From Hyphomicrobiales bacterium (GTDB lineage: Bacteria > Pseudomonadota > Alphaproteobacteria > Rhizobiales > Rhizobiaceae): a stretch of 64,000 nt of DNA. How positions within the stretch are numbered: position 1 is the first letter of the stretch; each line of letters starts with the position of its first letter. Shown piece by piece: positions 17,915-25,885 of this stretch. The translations under genes and the position numbers were made by a program. The stretch lies in NCBI GenBank assembly GCA_900469445.1, contig UBXM01000006.1, forward strand, positions 607,570 through 671,569, in the 5' to 3' direction. Below the pieces are notes generated by a model. The model did not search any database. It was not told the DNA's origin and worked only from the letters and a program-made list of their open reading frames with translations.

Positions 17915-19407
17915 GGCTTGTCCTCCTGCTCAGCCTCGATGGCGAATTTTCGGGCCATGAGGTCGGCGGGGCTTGCCCGAATGTTCTTCATCCACATTTC
18001 CGACGTCTCCTCGGCCAGGTTGACCATACCGGCCTTGCCCTTCTTTCCCTTGTCGTCGAACTGCATATCGTCCGGCTTCTCGTTCGGCTGTTCCGGCTCC
18101 TCATCATCCTGCTGCTGCTTTAAAAGCCGTTTGGCGAGTGCGAGGTTTGCCGCCGCTTCCGGCCAGTCCTTCCGCTTTTCGAGCGCTTTCTCGTAGGCGG
18201 CGATGCCCTCTTCAAACTCCTCCAGATGCAGCAATGCGTTGCCTCGGTCGAACCATGCTTCCGGCGTGTCGGAGAATGCGAAAGCGTCGGCAGCCTCCTT
18301 GAACCTGCCCTCTCGATAAAGAGCGGTGCCTTTCCACATCGGGTCCTTGAAATGCCTTGCCGCGGTGGCAAAGTCCCCCCGTTCGAATGCGATCCTGCCC
18401 TGCTGGTCCGGTGTCAGCCACATGTCTGTGAACGTACCCGCCTCCGCGGTATCGGGAAGAAGTAGCCTGGCCGCAAGCATCAATACGGAAACGCGCGTGA
18501 CCCACCCGCGCCGGAAAGAAAGGCCGAACAGGGCTGCCACCGGGATCAGCAGCCACCAGCCGAGATCGTGCCACCGATCCCCCTCTGACGCCGTCTGCCG
18601 GGTAAAATTGGTTGCCACGCGTTGAATGACCCAGCGGATATCGGCGTCGTCGTCGGTGATTGTCGCGACGGAAGCGCCAGCCTCGCTTCCAAATTTCTTC
18701 AGGGCGTCGATATCGAGCTTCGCCGCGGGGGTATCCGCCGTGCCGATGCCAAGAACGATAAGGCCACTTCCGATTTCCTTGGCCGGGGCCGCTGTGGCAT
18801 CTTCGATCCCGTCCGTCAGAAGAAGGATGGTTCCGGAGCTCCCATCCTCCTTCAGGAGCAGGTCAGCCATCTGGAGCGCGGCGAACGTGTTCTTTCCGGG
18901 TTTTGGCATCAGACGCGTTGCAAGCGCGTCCGTATAGGATTGGATGAGGTCAGCGTCCTCCGTCAGAGGCACGACAAGATGCGCCGTGCCCGCATATGCG
19001 ATCACTGCCGTGCGGGCGCCTGCGCGTGCGGCGAGGATGTCCTTGATCTTCAGCTTTACGCGCTCGATCCTGCTTGGACTTATGTCGGTCGCGTCCATGG
19101 TCGGCGAGAGGTCGACGGCGATCACAAGCGACGCTGTATCCGATACGAAAGGCGGAGGCTCGCGCTGCCAGGTCGGGCCTGCAACGGCTATTATCGAGAG
19201 GGCGAGAACCGTCGCCGTCAGCCATGCGGGACCAAGCTGTTTCTTTCGACCGGGCATGACGACGAGGCTGTCCAGCAGATGCGGGGCGATCAGAGCCTTC
19301 CACCGGTCGCGGACGTCGCTTGAGCGCGACGACATCCAGATCAGCATTGGCGGCAGGAGGATAGCAAGCAGCCACCAGGGTCGAAGAAAGTGGAAATCCG
19401 CGATCAT
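17911..19407 (-). CDS. Membrane VWA-domain protein fused to TPR repeats (BatB-BatC fusion)
   Basis: A 498-residue protein. Two membrane helices at the N-terminus (WWLLAILLPPMLIW and LTATVLALSIIAVAG) are followed by a von Willebrand A domain with VIAVDLSPTMDATD and LLLTDGIEDA. A third helix region (WWLLIPVAALFGLSF) leads to TPR repeats (FERGDFATAARHFKDP, AWFDRGNALLHLEEFEEGIAAYEKAL) and an acidic Gln/Glu-rich tail. In many bacteria BatB and BatC are separate. The MIDAS motif reads DxSxT instead of the usual DxSxS. ATG 19407 overlaps the preceding stop by 4 bases and has GGAGG upstream. Confidence 0.82.
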   Translation of the reverse strand: MIADFHFLRPWWLLAILLPPMLIWMSSRSSDVRDRWKALIAPHLLDSLVVMPGRKKQLGPAWLTATVLALSIIAVAGPTWQREPPPFVSDTASLVIAVDLSPTMDATDISPSRIERVKLKIKDILAARAGARTAVIAYAGTAHLVVPLTEDADLIQSYTDALATRLMPKPGKNTFAALQMADLLLKEDGSSGTILLLTDGIEDATAAPAKEIGSGLIVLGIGTADTPAAKLDIDALKKFGSEAGASVATITDDDADIRWVIQRVATNFTRQTASEGDRWHDLGWWLLIPVAALFGLSFRRGWVTRVSVLMLAARLLLPDTAEAGTFTDMWLTPDQQGRIAFERGDFATAARHFKDPMWKGTALYREGRFKEAADAFAFSDTPEAWFDRGNALLHLEEFEEGIAAYEKALEKRKDWPEAAANLALAKRLLKQQQDDEEPEQPNEKPDDMQFDDKGKKGKAGMVNLAEETSEMWMKNIRASPADLMARKFAIEAEQEDKP

Positions 19408-20393
19408 GCCGATATCCTCCTTCTCGTCATTCCGAAAATGCCGGTCATGCCGTACCAGGCCGACAGTAGAACGATCGCGCTGGCCAGCGGCCAATGAAAC
19501 AGCTCGATACGCGGCCGCCAGGAAAGCTCCTTCTGATCTTCCGGCGTTATCTGGTCCAGCACGCCGTAGATCGCGGAAAGCTCCTGGCTGTTGCCGCCGA
19601 AGAAATAACGGCCCCCGGTCGTCGACGCGATCTTCTGCAAGACCGTGACATCAAGCTTGTCCTCGCCAGTTGCGGCGGGATCGCCGATGCCGATCGTATG
19701 GATGACGATCTGTTTGTTCTTCGCCACCTCGGCCGCCTTGAGGGGAGGCATCCGGCTTGCGGTGTCGTTGCCGTCCGTCAATACGATCAGCACCTTCTCC
19801 GGCACGGATGTCTTTTCGAACATCCGGATGGCAAGACCGAGCGTGTCTCCAAGCGAGGTCCGTGGCCCCGCGATGCCGGGCAGCAGTCCATAGATCAGCG
19901 AGCGAACAAGAGCATGGTCCATGGTGAAGGGGGCGAGCGGGTAGGGGGCGTCGCCGAATGCGATCAGGCCGATCCTGTCGCCAGTCCGTTTCGACACGAA
20001 ATCCGAAACCACGCTGCGGACGGCGGCAACGCGAGGCTCGGTCGCACCATCGGACGCGCGAAAATCCTTCGTCTCCATCGATTGCGACAGATCGAGCGCC
20101 AGAAGGATATCTCGTTGCGGCTCCTGTTTCTCGACAGGTGGCTCGACGAATTGAGGACGGGCAAGCGCCATCACGATCAGGCACCAGGCGAGACTTTCGA
20201 CAATCAACTGCAGCCAGGAGCGCTGGGGGATCACGGACCCTTCCGACGGTTCCACGCCGGCAGCGTTCGCGACCTCGGTGAAGAACGGAAGCCGGATCGA
20301 CGAGGATGTCTCCCGCCACGCGGGTATAAGCCACCAGGCAAGGATCGGTAGCGGCAGAAGGACAAGCAGCCATGGAAGCTCAAGCTCGTACAT
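19404..20393 (-). CDS. batA: Membrane VWA-domain protein, BatA-like
   Basis: A 329-residue protein with helices at the N-terminus (ELPWLLVLLPLPILAWWLI and ESLAWCLIVMALARP), a VWA domain with an intact MIDAS (LALDLSQSMETKD, then PRTSLGDTLGLA and LIVLTDGNDTAS) and a C-terminal helix. It is the usual first VWA partner of Bat operons. I chose ATG 20393, where the BatA hydrophobic start begins; the frame upstream lies within the DUF4381 gene. It overlaps DUF4381 by 14 bases. Confidence 0.83.
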   Translation of the reverse strand: MYELELPWLLVLLPLPILAWWLIPAWRETSSSIRLPFFTEVANAAGVEPSEGSVIPQRSWLQLIVESLAWCLIVMALARPQFVEPPVEKQEPQRDILLALDLSQSMETKDFRASDGATEPRVAAVRSVVSDFVSKRTGDRIGLIAFGDAPYPLAPFTMDHALVRSLIYGLLPGIAGPRTSLGDTLGLAIRMFEKTSVPEKVLIVLTDGNDTASRMPPLKAAEVAKNKQIVIHTIGIGDPAATGEDKLDVTVLQKIASTTGGRYFFGGNSQELSAIYGVLDQITPEDQKELSWRPRIELFHWPLASAIVLLSAWYGMTGIFGMTRRRISA

Positions 20394-20898
20394 GGTGGTT
20401 CTCGATCCAGTCGCGCGCCGTCTCGATGATATGCCGGTCGTCTGCGCGAGGCGTGACCGGATCACTTGCCCGATACTCAAGGTCGTCGAGCAGGGCGGCG
20501 AGCGCCTGCTCGTCCATGTTTGGCGCACTCTGGGTTAGGAACCGCGCGAAATCCGGACCTGAGAGGGAAGCGACCTTTTCGCGCGGCCAGGCGGCAAGCG
20601 CCGTCCGCTTCAGAAGCTCTGCGACTTCCTGCAGACCGGCTTCGGATATCGGAGAGTTGCGGATATCCTCAGCGGCGACATCCAGAAGCCGAAGGGCTTC
20701 CCGGCGATACGCGTTTCTTCGATACCGTCTCAGAGCTCTGATCAACCAGATGAGAAGAACAAGGCCGAAAACGATGGCAAGCGCCGCCCAGCCCCAGGTC
20801 TGCGGCAACCAGGAAACCGGTGCCGGCGCGACGATGTCGTGCAGGGGGCGGAGGGCGGCCTCGACGGAGGGATCGAGCTTTGGTGTATCGACCATCAC
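20380..20898 (-). CDS. DUF4381 membrane protein
   Basis: A 172-residue protein with one membrane helix (WGWAALAIVFGLVLLIWLIR, residues about 35-57), then a basic helical cytoplasmic region ending LDDLEYRASD. DUF4381 proteins sit between DUF58 and VWA genes in Bat-type operons, as here. Start and stop overlap the neighbours (4 bases with DUF58, 14 with BatA), so it is an integral part of the complex. No enzymatic motif is visible. Confidence 0.78.
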   Translation of the reverse strand: MMVDTPKLDPSVEAALRPLHDIVAPAPVSWLPQTWGWAALAIVFGLVLLIWLIRALRRYRRNAYRREALRLLDVAAEDIRNSPISEAGLQEVAELLKRTALAAWPREKVASLSGPDFARFLTQSAPNMDEQALAALLDDLEYRASDPVTPRADDRHIIETARDWIENHHVRA

Positions 20899-21845
20899 CG
20901 TCTCCGTTGTCGCCAGGCGGATTGTTCAAGCAGAGCTCGGAGTTGGGGCGCGGTTTCTTCTGCAGCTGAAACGGGGAGCATCGGCAGGCCAAGTTCGCGT
21001 TGCCATGATCGCAATTCCCGCCCGCGCTCGCGCGCGAAACTGTCGATGGCATCGCGAACGGAATGCTGTCCGAGCGACAGTTCCGCCTGAAGCGAACCAC
21101 CGCTGACGACGATCTTTCCAGCCTTGGGCAATTGCAGAAGAAACGGATCGTAGACGAGCAGGCAGATCACCTCGTTGCTTTGCGAGAGCCGAAGCAGCAT
21201 GTGACGCGTGGTGTCGTCATGGCCGTTGAGATCGCTGACAAGAATGATCAGGTGGTCATGGTGAGCTAACGCGGCGGTCCTGCGCAGCGCTTCGTTCAGC
21301 AACCCTGCCGATGCCGAAGCGGAATAACTGGCGGAAAGCGCGGCGTTGCGGCCGGCAATACGGTCAGCCAAAGCGATGACGGCGTTCCTGCTGCGATGCG
21401 GTTTCACCTCGTCCATGCCGTCATCGCCGAAGACGAAACCGCCGACGCGGTCGCCGGAGCCTAAAATGCGCCAGGCGCAGAGCATGGCGCATTCCGCTGC
21501 CGTGACGGATTTCATCGAGCGGCGGCTGCCGAAGAACATGTTGATGCGCTGATCGACAAGCAGGAGCGCGGGGCGCTCCTTTTCTTCGCCGTAGACGCGC
21601 ACGACCGGCTTGCTTGTGCGTGCGGTGACGCGCCAGTCGATCGAGCGGATGTCGTCTCCGGGCAGATATTCCCGCAACTCCTCGAAGATCAGGCCACGAC
21701 CGCGCAAGGTAGATTGCATCCGGCCTGCAAGCTGCTGATGACTTCGCGCTTTCTGTACGAAGGCGAGATCGCGGGCGCGGCCTTCAAGCGCAACAAGCTG
21801 CTCGGTGGTGACGCGGATGCCCGCCGCTTCAACGCCCGGTCTCAT
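20895..21845 (-). CDS. DUF58 domain protein
   Basis: A 316-residue protein with the DUF58 hallmark LIFEELREYLPGDDIRSIDWRVTART and a degenerate VWA-like fold (PALLLVDQRINMFFG, later DHLIILVSDLNGHDD). It is cytoplasmic with no membrane helix, unlike longer DUF58 proteins. It always accompanies MoxR ATPases and is presumed to be their adaptor. Four-base overlaps exist with MoxR upstream and DUF4381 downstream. Confidence 0.85.
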   Translation of the reverse strand: MRPGVEAAGIRVTTEQLVALEGRARDLAFVQKARSHQQLAGRMQSTLRGRGLIFEELREYLPGDDIRSIDWRVTARTSKPVVRVYGEEKERPALLLVDQRINMFFGSRRSMKSVTAAECAMLCAWRILGSGDRVGGFVFGDDGMDEVKPHRSRNAVIALADRIAGRNAALSASYSASASAGLLNEALRRTAALAHHDHLIILVSDLNGHDDTTRHMLLRLSQSNEVICLLVYDPFLLQLPKAGKIVVSGGSLQAELSLGQHSVRDAIDSFARERGRELRSWQRELGLPMLPVSAAEETAPQLRALLEQSAWRQRRR

Positions 21846-22819
21846 GAGACGGCAACCAGTGACGTGATGCGATCGATCACCTGGTCGGCGGTGGTATTTG
21901 CGGCATGTGCATCATAGGAGAGGATCAGCCGATGGCGGAAGACATCGTTGGCCACGGCCTTCACGTCGTCGGGCGTGACATAGTCACGGCCCTTGAGCCA
22001 GGCACGGGACCGCGAAACCTTGTCGAGGCCGATCACCCCGCGCGGACTGACGCCGACCTGCAAGAGCTTGGCTAACTCCTTGTCATACCGATCCGGGTAG
22101 CGTGTGGCGAAGACCAGCGCGACCATGTATTTCTCGACCGGCTCTGAAACAGTGACCGTGCCGATTTCGCGGCGGGCGTCAAAGACGGCTTGCGGATCCA
22201 GCCTTTCGACAGGAGCGACGATCGCCTTGTCGTGAGCGGCATTCTCCTCGTTCCTGTTCAGCCGCATGATCGCGGCTTCGGATTTTTCGTCGGGATAACC
22301 GACTTCCACATGCATGAGAAAACGGTCCAGCTGGGCCTCGGGCAGCGGATAGGTGCCTTCCTGCTCTATCGGGTTCTGCGTCGCCATCACCATGAACAGG
22401 TCGGGCAGGGGATAGCTCTTGCCCCCGACCGTCACCTGCCGCTCCTCCATCGCTTCAAGCAGGGCGGATTGAACCTTTGCGGGCGCACGGTTGATCTCGT
22501 CGGCCAGGATCAGGTTGGCGAAGATCGGCCCCTGCTGAAACTTGAACTCTCCCTTTCCGCCTTCTGAAAAATAGATTTCCGACCCGGTAATGTCGGCCGG
22601 CAGGAGATCGGGAGTGAACTGCACGCGAGACAGTTCGGAAGCCAGATTTCGCGCCAGGCTTTTGATCGCTCGCGTTTTGGCAAGGCCGGGCAGGCCCTCG
22701 ACAAGCAGGTGGCCGTTGGAAAGAAGGCCGAGCAGCAGGCGCTCCACCATGGCGTCCTGGCCGATGATCGACTGGCCGATGCGCTGGCCGAGCGCGAGAA
22801 TGTCGTCACGTGCCGTCAT
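21842..22819 (-). CDS. moxR: MoxR-family AAA+ ATPase
   Basis: A 325-residue ATPase of normal MoxR length. Walker A reads LLVEGLPGLAKTRAIK, where the usual GKT is AKT as in many MoxR proteins. Walker B is NLILADEINRAPAKVQ, sensor 1 is MVMATQNPIEQEGTYPLPEAQLDRF, and the lid contains GVSPRG. The start at 22819 matches the family start TARDDILALGQRIGQSIIGQ. It lies 63 bases after the arylsulfatase stop on the same strand, with no terminator visible, so the sulfatase may be co-transcribed with the MoxR/Bat set. MoxR proteins act as chaperones in metal or cofactor insertion and complex assembly. Confidence 0.9.
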   Translation of the reverse strand: MTARDDILALGQRIGQSIIGQDAMVERLLLGLLSNGHLLVEGLPGLAKTRAIKSLARNLASELSRVQFTPDLLPADITGSEIYFSEGGKGEFKFQQGPIFANLILADEINRAPAKVQSALLEAMEERQVTVGGKSYPLPDLFMVMATQNPIEQEGTYPLPEAQLDRFLMHVEVGYPDEKSEAAIMRLNRNEENAAHDKAIVAPVERLDPQAVFDARREIGTVTVSEPVEKYMVALVFATRYPDRYDKELAKLLQVGVSPRGVIGLDKVSRSRAWLKGRDYVTPDDVKAVANDVFRHRLILSYDAHAANTTADQVIDRITSLVAVS

Positions 22820-22881
22820 TGAGTATCCCACCATCCGGAAAAGCCGGGCGCGAACTGGATCGCGCCCGGCAGAGACGATCG

Positions 22882-24492
22882 TTATTTGGTCACGCTCGGA
22901 GCCTGATCCAGCGAACGCATCAGCGCTTCGATCATCTGATCGACGCTGAAGCTCGCCACGCGCTGGCTCGGAGGGTATTCGCGGAAGGTCTGCAGGAACG
23001 GCGCGACACGCCATACACCGTACTGGACGATATAGGCATTCTTGACGTACCAATCATAATACTGGTCCGAGACGATGTCGGCCCGCTCATATGGGTCCAT
23101 CCGAAGATTGAAGAATTTCGGTGTCCTCAGGCAGGTGAAGGGGTTCGCCCAGACCTGCAGCCCGCCGGGCTCGCGCTGCTCGCAGAATACCAGTTTCCAG
23201 TCATTGTAACGATATGAGACCAGATTGCCGTCGTCGTCGAAGTAGTAGAAGTCCGTACGCGCCGACTTGTCCACTTCTCCGGTCAGATAGGCAAGCTGGT
23301 TATAGCCATCGAGGTGAACCTTGAACTGGTTTCCGCTGATGGTCGTGCCCTTTGCCAGCCTGTCCTTGATGTCGGTATCGCCGGCGGCGGCGAGTAGCGT
23401 CGGGAACCAGTCGAGCCCCGAGATCATCTGGTTTGAAATCTCGCCGGCCTTGATGCGCCCCGGCCACCGAACAAATGCAGGCACGCGGAACGCACCTTCC
23501 CAGTTTGTATCTTTTTCGCTGCGGAATGGTGTCGTTGCCGCGTCTGGCCAAGACCACTGGTTCGGCCCGTTATCGGTGGTGTAGAGGACGATCGTATTGT
23601 CGGCGATGTTGAGATCGTCGAGGACTTTCAACAATTTGCCGACGTCTCCGTCATGCTCGATCATGCCATCGGCATAGTCGTTGCCCTTCATGCCACTCTG
23701 GCCCTGCATGGATGGGCGAACATGCGTGAAGGCATGCATGCGCGTCGTATTCATCCAGGTGAAGAAGGGCTTGCCGGCCTTAGCCTGGCGGGTGATGAAA
23801 TCGACGGCTGCATCCGTCGTTTCGTCATCGACGGTTTCCATTCGTTTTCGATTGAGCGCGCCGGTGTCTTCGATCTTGCCATCCGCGGATGCTTTCAGAA
23901 CGCCTCGCGGAGAATTGCTGCGTACGAATGCCTCATCGTCTTTCGGATAATAGGGGCGCTCCGGTTCTTCCTCGGCATTCAAATGGTAAAGATTGCCGTA
24001 GAATTCGTCGAAACCGTGCTTTGTCGGTAGAAACTCGTCGCGGTCGCCCAGATGGTTCTTGCCGAACTGGCCGGTGGCATAACCGAGCGGCTTAAGAGCT
24101 TGGGCGATCGTGATGTCGCGCGCTTGCAAGCCGACCGTGGCGCCCGGGATGCCGACCTTGCAAAGTCCTGTGCGCAGGCAGACCTGACCGGTTATGAAGG
24201 TGGAGCGTCCCGCGGTGCACGAGTTCTCCGCATAATAGTCGGTGAACATCATGCCTTCCTTGGCAAGGCGATCGATATTGGGTGTCTTGTAGCCCAGGAC
24301 GCCGAAGGAATAGGCGCTAATGTTCGTCTGGCCGATATCGTCACCGAAGATGACAAGAATGTTTGGCTTTGCAGTCTGAGGTGTGGTTGCTGCCTGCTGG
24401 GCCTGTGCGGACGACAGGAAGGTTGTCAAGGTAAGGGACATGGCAACGGTGAGCGTCGCGCTGACGAAACTTTTTGAAAGCGAGGCCGTCAT
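22882..24492 (-). CDS. Exported arylsulfatase, type I
   Basis: A 536-residue sulfatase. After a signal peptide (cleavage near AQAQ) comes NILVIFGDDIGQTN with the metal-binding DD. The formylglycine site is SCTAGRSTFITGQ with Cys92, a CxAxR variant of the usual CxPxR. Later metal and substrate residues are in LYTTDNGPNQWSWPD and FRSEKDTNWEGAFRVPAFVRWPG. It should hydrolyse organic sulfate esters in the periplasm. GGAGG precedes ATG 24492. The FGE at 15.6-16.5 kb would mature it in the cytoplasm before export. Copy D of the shared promoter element is about 120 bases upstream. The exact sulfate ester is unknown. Confidence 0.92.
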   Translation of the reverse strand: MTASLSKSFVSATLTVAMSLTLTTFLSSAQAQQAATTPQTAKPNILVIFGDDIGQTNISAYSFGVLGYKTPNIDRLAKEGMMFTDYYAENSCTAGRSTFITGQVCLRTGLCKVGIPGATVGLQARDITIAQALKPLGYATGQFGKNHLGDRDEFLPTKHGFDEFYGNLYHLNAEEEPERPYYPKDDEAFVRSNSPRGVLKASADGKIEDTGALNRKRMETVDDETTDAAVDFITRQAKAGKPFFTWMNTTRMHAFTHVRPSMQGQSGMKGNDYADGMIEHDGDVGKLLKVLDDLNIADNTIVLYTTDNGPNQWSWPDAATTPFRSEKDTNWEGAFRVPAFVRWPGRIKAGEISNQMISGLDWFPTLLAAAGDTDIKDRLAKGTTISGNQFKVHLDGYNQLAYLTGEVDKSARTDFYYFDDDGNLVSYRYNDWKLVFCEQREPGGLQVWANPFTCLRTPKFFNLRMDPYERADIVSDQYYDWYVKNAYIVQYGVWRVAPFLQTFREYPPSQRVASFSVDQMIEALMRSLDQAPSVTK

Positions 24493-24615
24493 AGCGTCCT
24501 CCAGGTAATCTGATCGTTCGACATTGAAGTCTCCCTCGGTTCGGGCAGGCGTGCCTGCCGATCTGGACGGTCGTTTATCGACGCCGGGAGAGACTTCTTC
24601 TTTGCCGAGGCATGT

Positions 24616-24637
24616 GGAAGTACGTAACAGTAAACGC
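24616..24637 (-). promoter_or_regulatory. Shared regulatory element, copy D
   Basis: Fourth copy, read on the minus strand toward the arylsulfatase. On the plus strand AAGTA (24618), GTAAA (24630) and GTAAA (24642) recur every 12 bases, and another GTAAA follows at 24652. The 5' leader to ATG 24492 would be long, about 120 bases. Confidence 0.78.
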
Positions 24638-24777
24638 AGATGTAAAAGCCTGTAAACGAGGTCGTTGCGCGTCAGGATGTGCTTGTGTCTTCCCAAGCTT
24701 CGAAACGTTCATGGTTCAAATGCGCGTTGCATTCGAACTCCAAGGTAATAGCCGGCTTTATTTGTATCGAAATTTTA

Positions 24778-24805
24778 GATATGAATATCTGAATGTGATA
24801 TTCAG
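24778..24805. promoter_or_regulatory. Two adjoining inverted repeats before the ArsR-like gene, likely operator
   Basis: GATAT-GA-ATATC (24778-24789) abuts CTGAAT-5-ATTCAG (24789-24805). They end 9 bases before the start codon, a place where a bound repressor would block expression. Autoregulation by the ArsR-like protein is the simplest reading. Confidence 0.5.
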
Positions 24806-24814
24806 GCATGGCGC

Positions 24815-25744
24815 ATGAACCAGAAATTTCTCGTCATCGATCCGGAAAAGGATCTTGCTGCAATCAAGGGCGTTTCATCCTTGCCGCGCATCAAGCTATT
24901 GAAAGAGCTATCGAAACGGCCCGGCATCAATATCAACGACCTGGCAAAGGCGGCAAATCTGCCGCAATCGTCTGTTTCCACTCATCTTCAGGTATTGGAA
25001 AAAGCCGGGCTTGTGCGTGTTGAGGTGCAAAAGGCTCGAAAGGGCAATCAGAAAATCTGTTTCGCCATCTATGACGAACTGATCGTCACGTTTCAGCCCA
25101 AGACGCAGGAACCGGCATCCGATCTGATCGAGGTTTCGATGCCGCTCGGTCTCTACACCAACAATGCCGTTACCGCGCCCTGCGGCATCTGCTCGACGGA
25201 AGGCATTATAGGCCTGCTCGACGTTCCGGAGACCTTCATCGATCCGGAACGAATGAAGACAAGCCTCCTTTGGTTCACCAGCGGCTTTGTAGAATACCAG
25301 TTTCCCAACAATGCCAAGCTGCGCGGTGACCGGATCGAAGCCGTTGAGATCGTGATGGAAGTCAGCTCGGAAGTGCCGGGAACGCTTTCAAACTGGCCTT
25401 CCGATATCGTGCTTTCCATCAATGGCCGCGAGATCGGTGTGTGGACGTCTCCGGGTGATTTCGGTGATCGTCGCGGCACCTATACGCCCGACTGGTGGAA
25501 GCTCAAGGGCTCACAATACGGCATGCTCAAGACGTGGTCTGTAACGGAAGCCGGTACCTATGTGGACGGTCTGAGGATTTCAGACGTGACGACCTCCCAT
25601 CTCGAGCTCGACGATCATCGGTCGATTCGGGTGCGCATCGAGGTCAAGGCCGAAGGCAAGCATCCTGGCGGCCTCAACATCTTCGGCAAGGGTTTTGGAA
25701 ACTACGACCAGGACCTGCTGCTGCGCCTGAAAACCAGGCGATAA
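24815..25744 (+). CDS. ArsR-like regulator with C-terminal beta domain, arabinofuranosidase cluster
   Basis: A 309-residue protein. Residues 15-85 are a winged helix of ArsR type (LSKRPGININDLAKAANLPQSSVSTHLQVLEKAGLVRVE). The remaining about 220 residues are beta-rich, with APCGICSTEGIIGLLD and SINGREIGVWTSPGDFGDRRGTYTPDWW, and resemble a sugar-binding sandwich, not a metal sensor. It precedes the GH51 gene on the same strand. I infer a repressor or activator that senses an arabinose-containing sugar. The two inverted repeats just upstream are likely its own operator. Confidence 0.78.
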   Translation: MNQKFLVIDPEKDLAAIKGVSSLPRIKLLKELSKRPGININDLAKAANLPQSSVSTHLQVLEKAGLVRVEVQKARKGNQKICFAIYDELIVTFQPKTQEPASDLIEVSMPLGLYTNNAVTAPCGICSTEGIIGLLDVPETFIDPERMKTSLLWFTSGFVEYQFPNNAKLRGDRIEAVEIVMEVSSEVPGTLSNWPSDIVLSINGREIGVWTSPGDFGDRRGTYTPDWWKLKGSQYGMLKTWSVTEAGTYVDGLRISDVTTSHLELDDHRSIRVRIEVKAEGKHPGGLNIFGKGFGNYDQDLLLRLKTRR

Positions 25745-25842
25745 ATCCTATAATTGAGTTGCGATCCGACTATTTTTGCTGCGGTGCATCACAACTTCAC
25801 CATTGACATCAATGGCCATCTCTCATGAGTATATCAAAAAAT

Positions 25843-25856
25843 ACGATTTATATCGT
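25843..25856. promoter_or_regulatory. Inverted repeat upstream of the GH51 gene
   Basis: ACGAT-TTAT-ATCGT lies 30 bases before ATG 25886 in an AT-rich stretch, likely an operator or promoter-overlapping site. It shares ATAT/ATC words with the repeats before the regulator gene but is not identical to them. Confidence 0.4.
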
Positions 25857-25885
25857 TTATCTGATTGCTTCTGGGAGGAATAGGC

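Larger units (their letters stand above)
24493..24814. other. Divergent intergenic region between the arylsulfatase and the ArsR-like regulator
   Basis: 322 bases without a gene. The half next to the sulfatase contains copy D of the shared element and two more GTAAA words. The other half holds two AT-rich inverted repeats directly before ATG 24815. I see no small open frame worth calling here. Confidence 0.7.
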
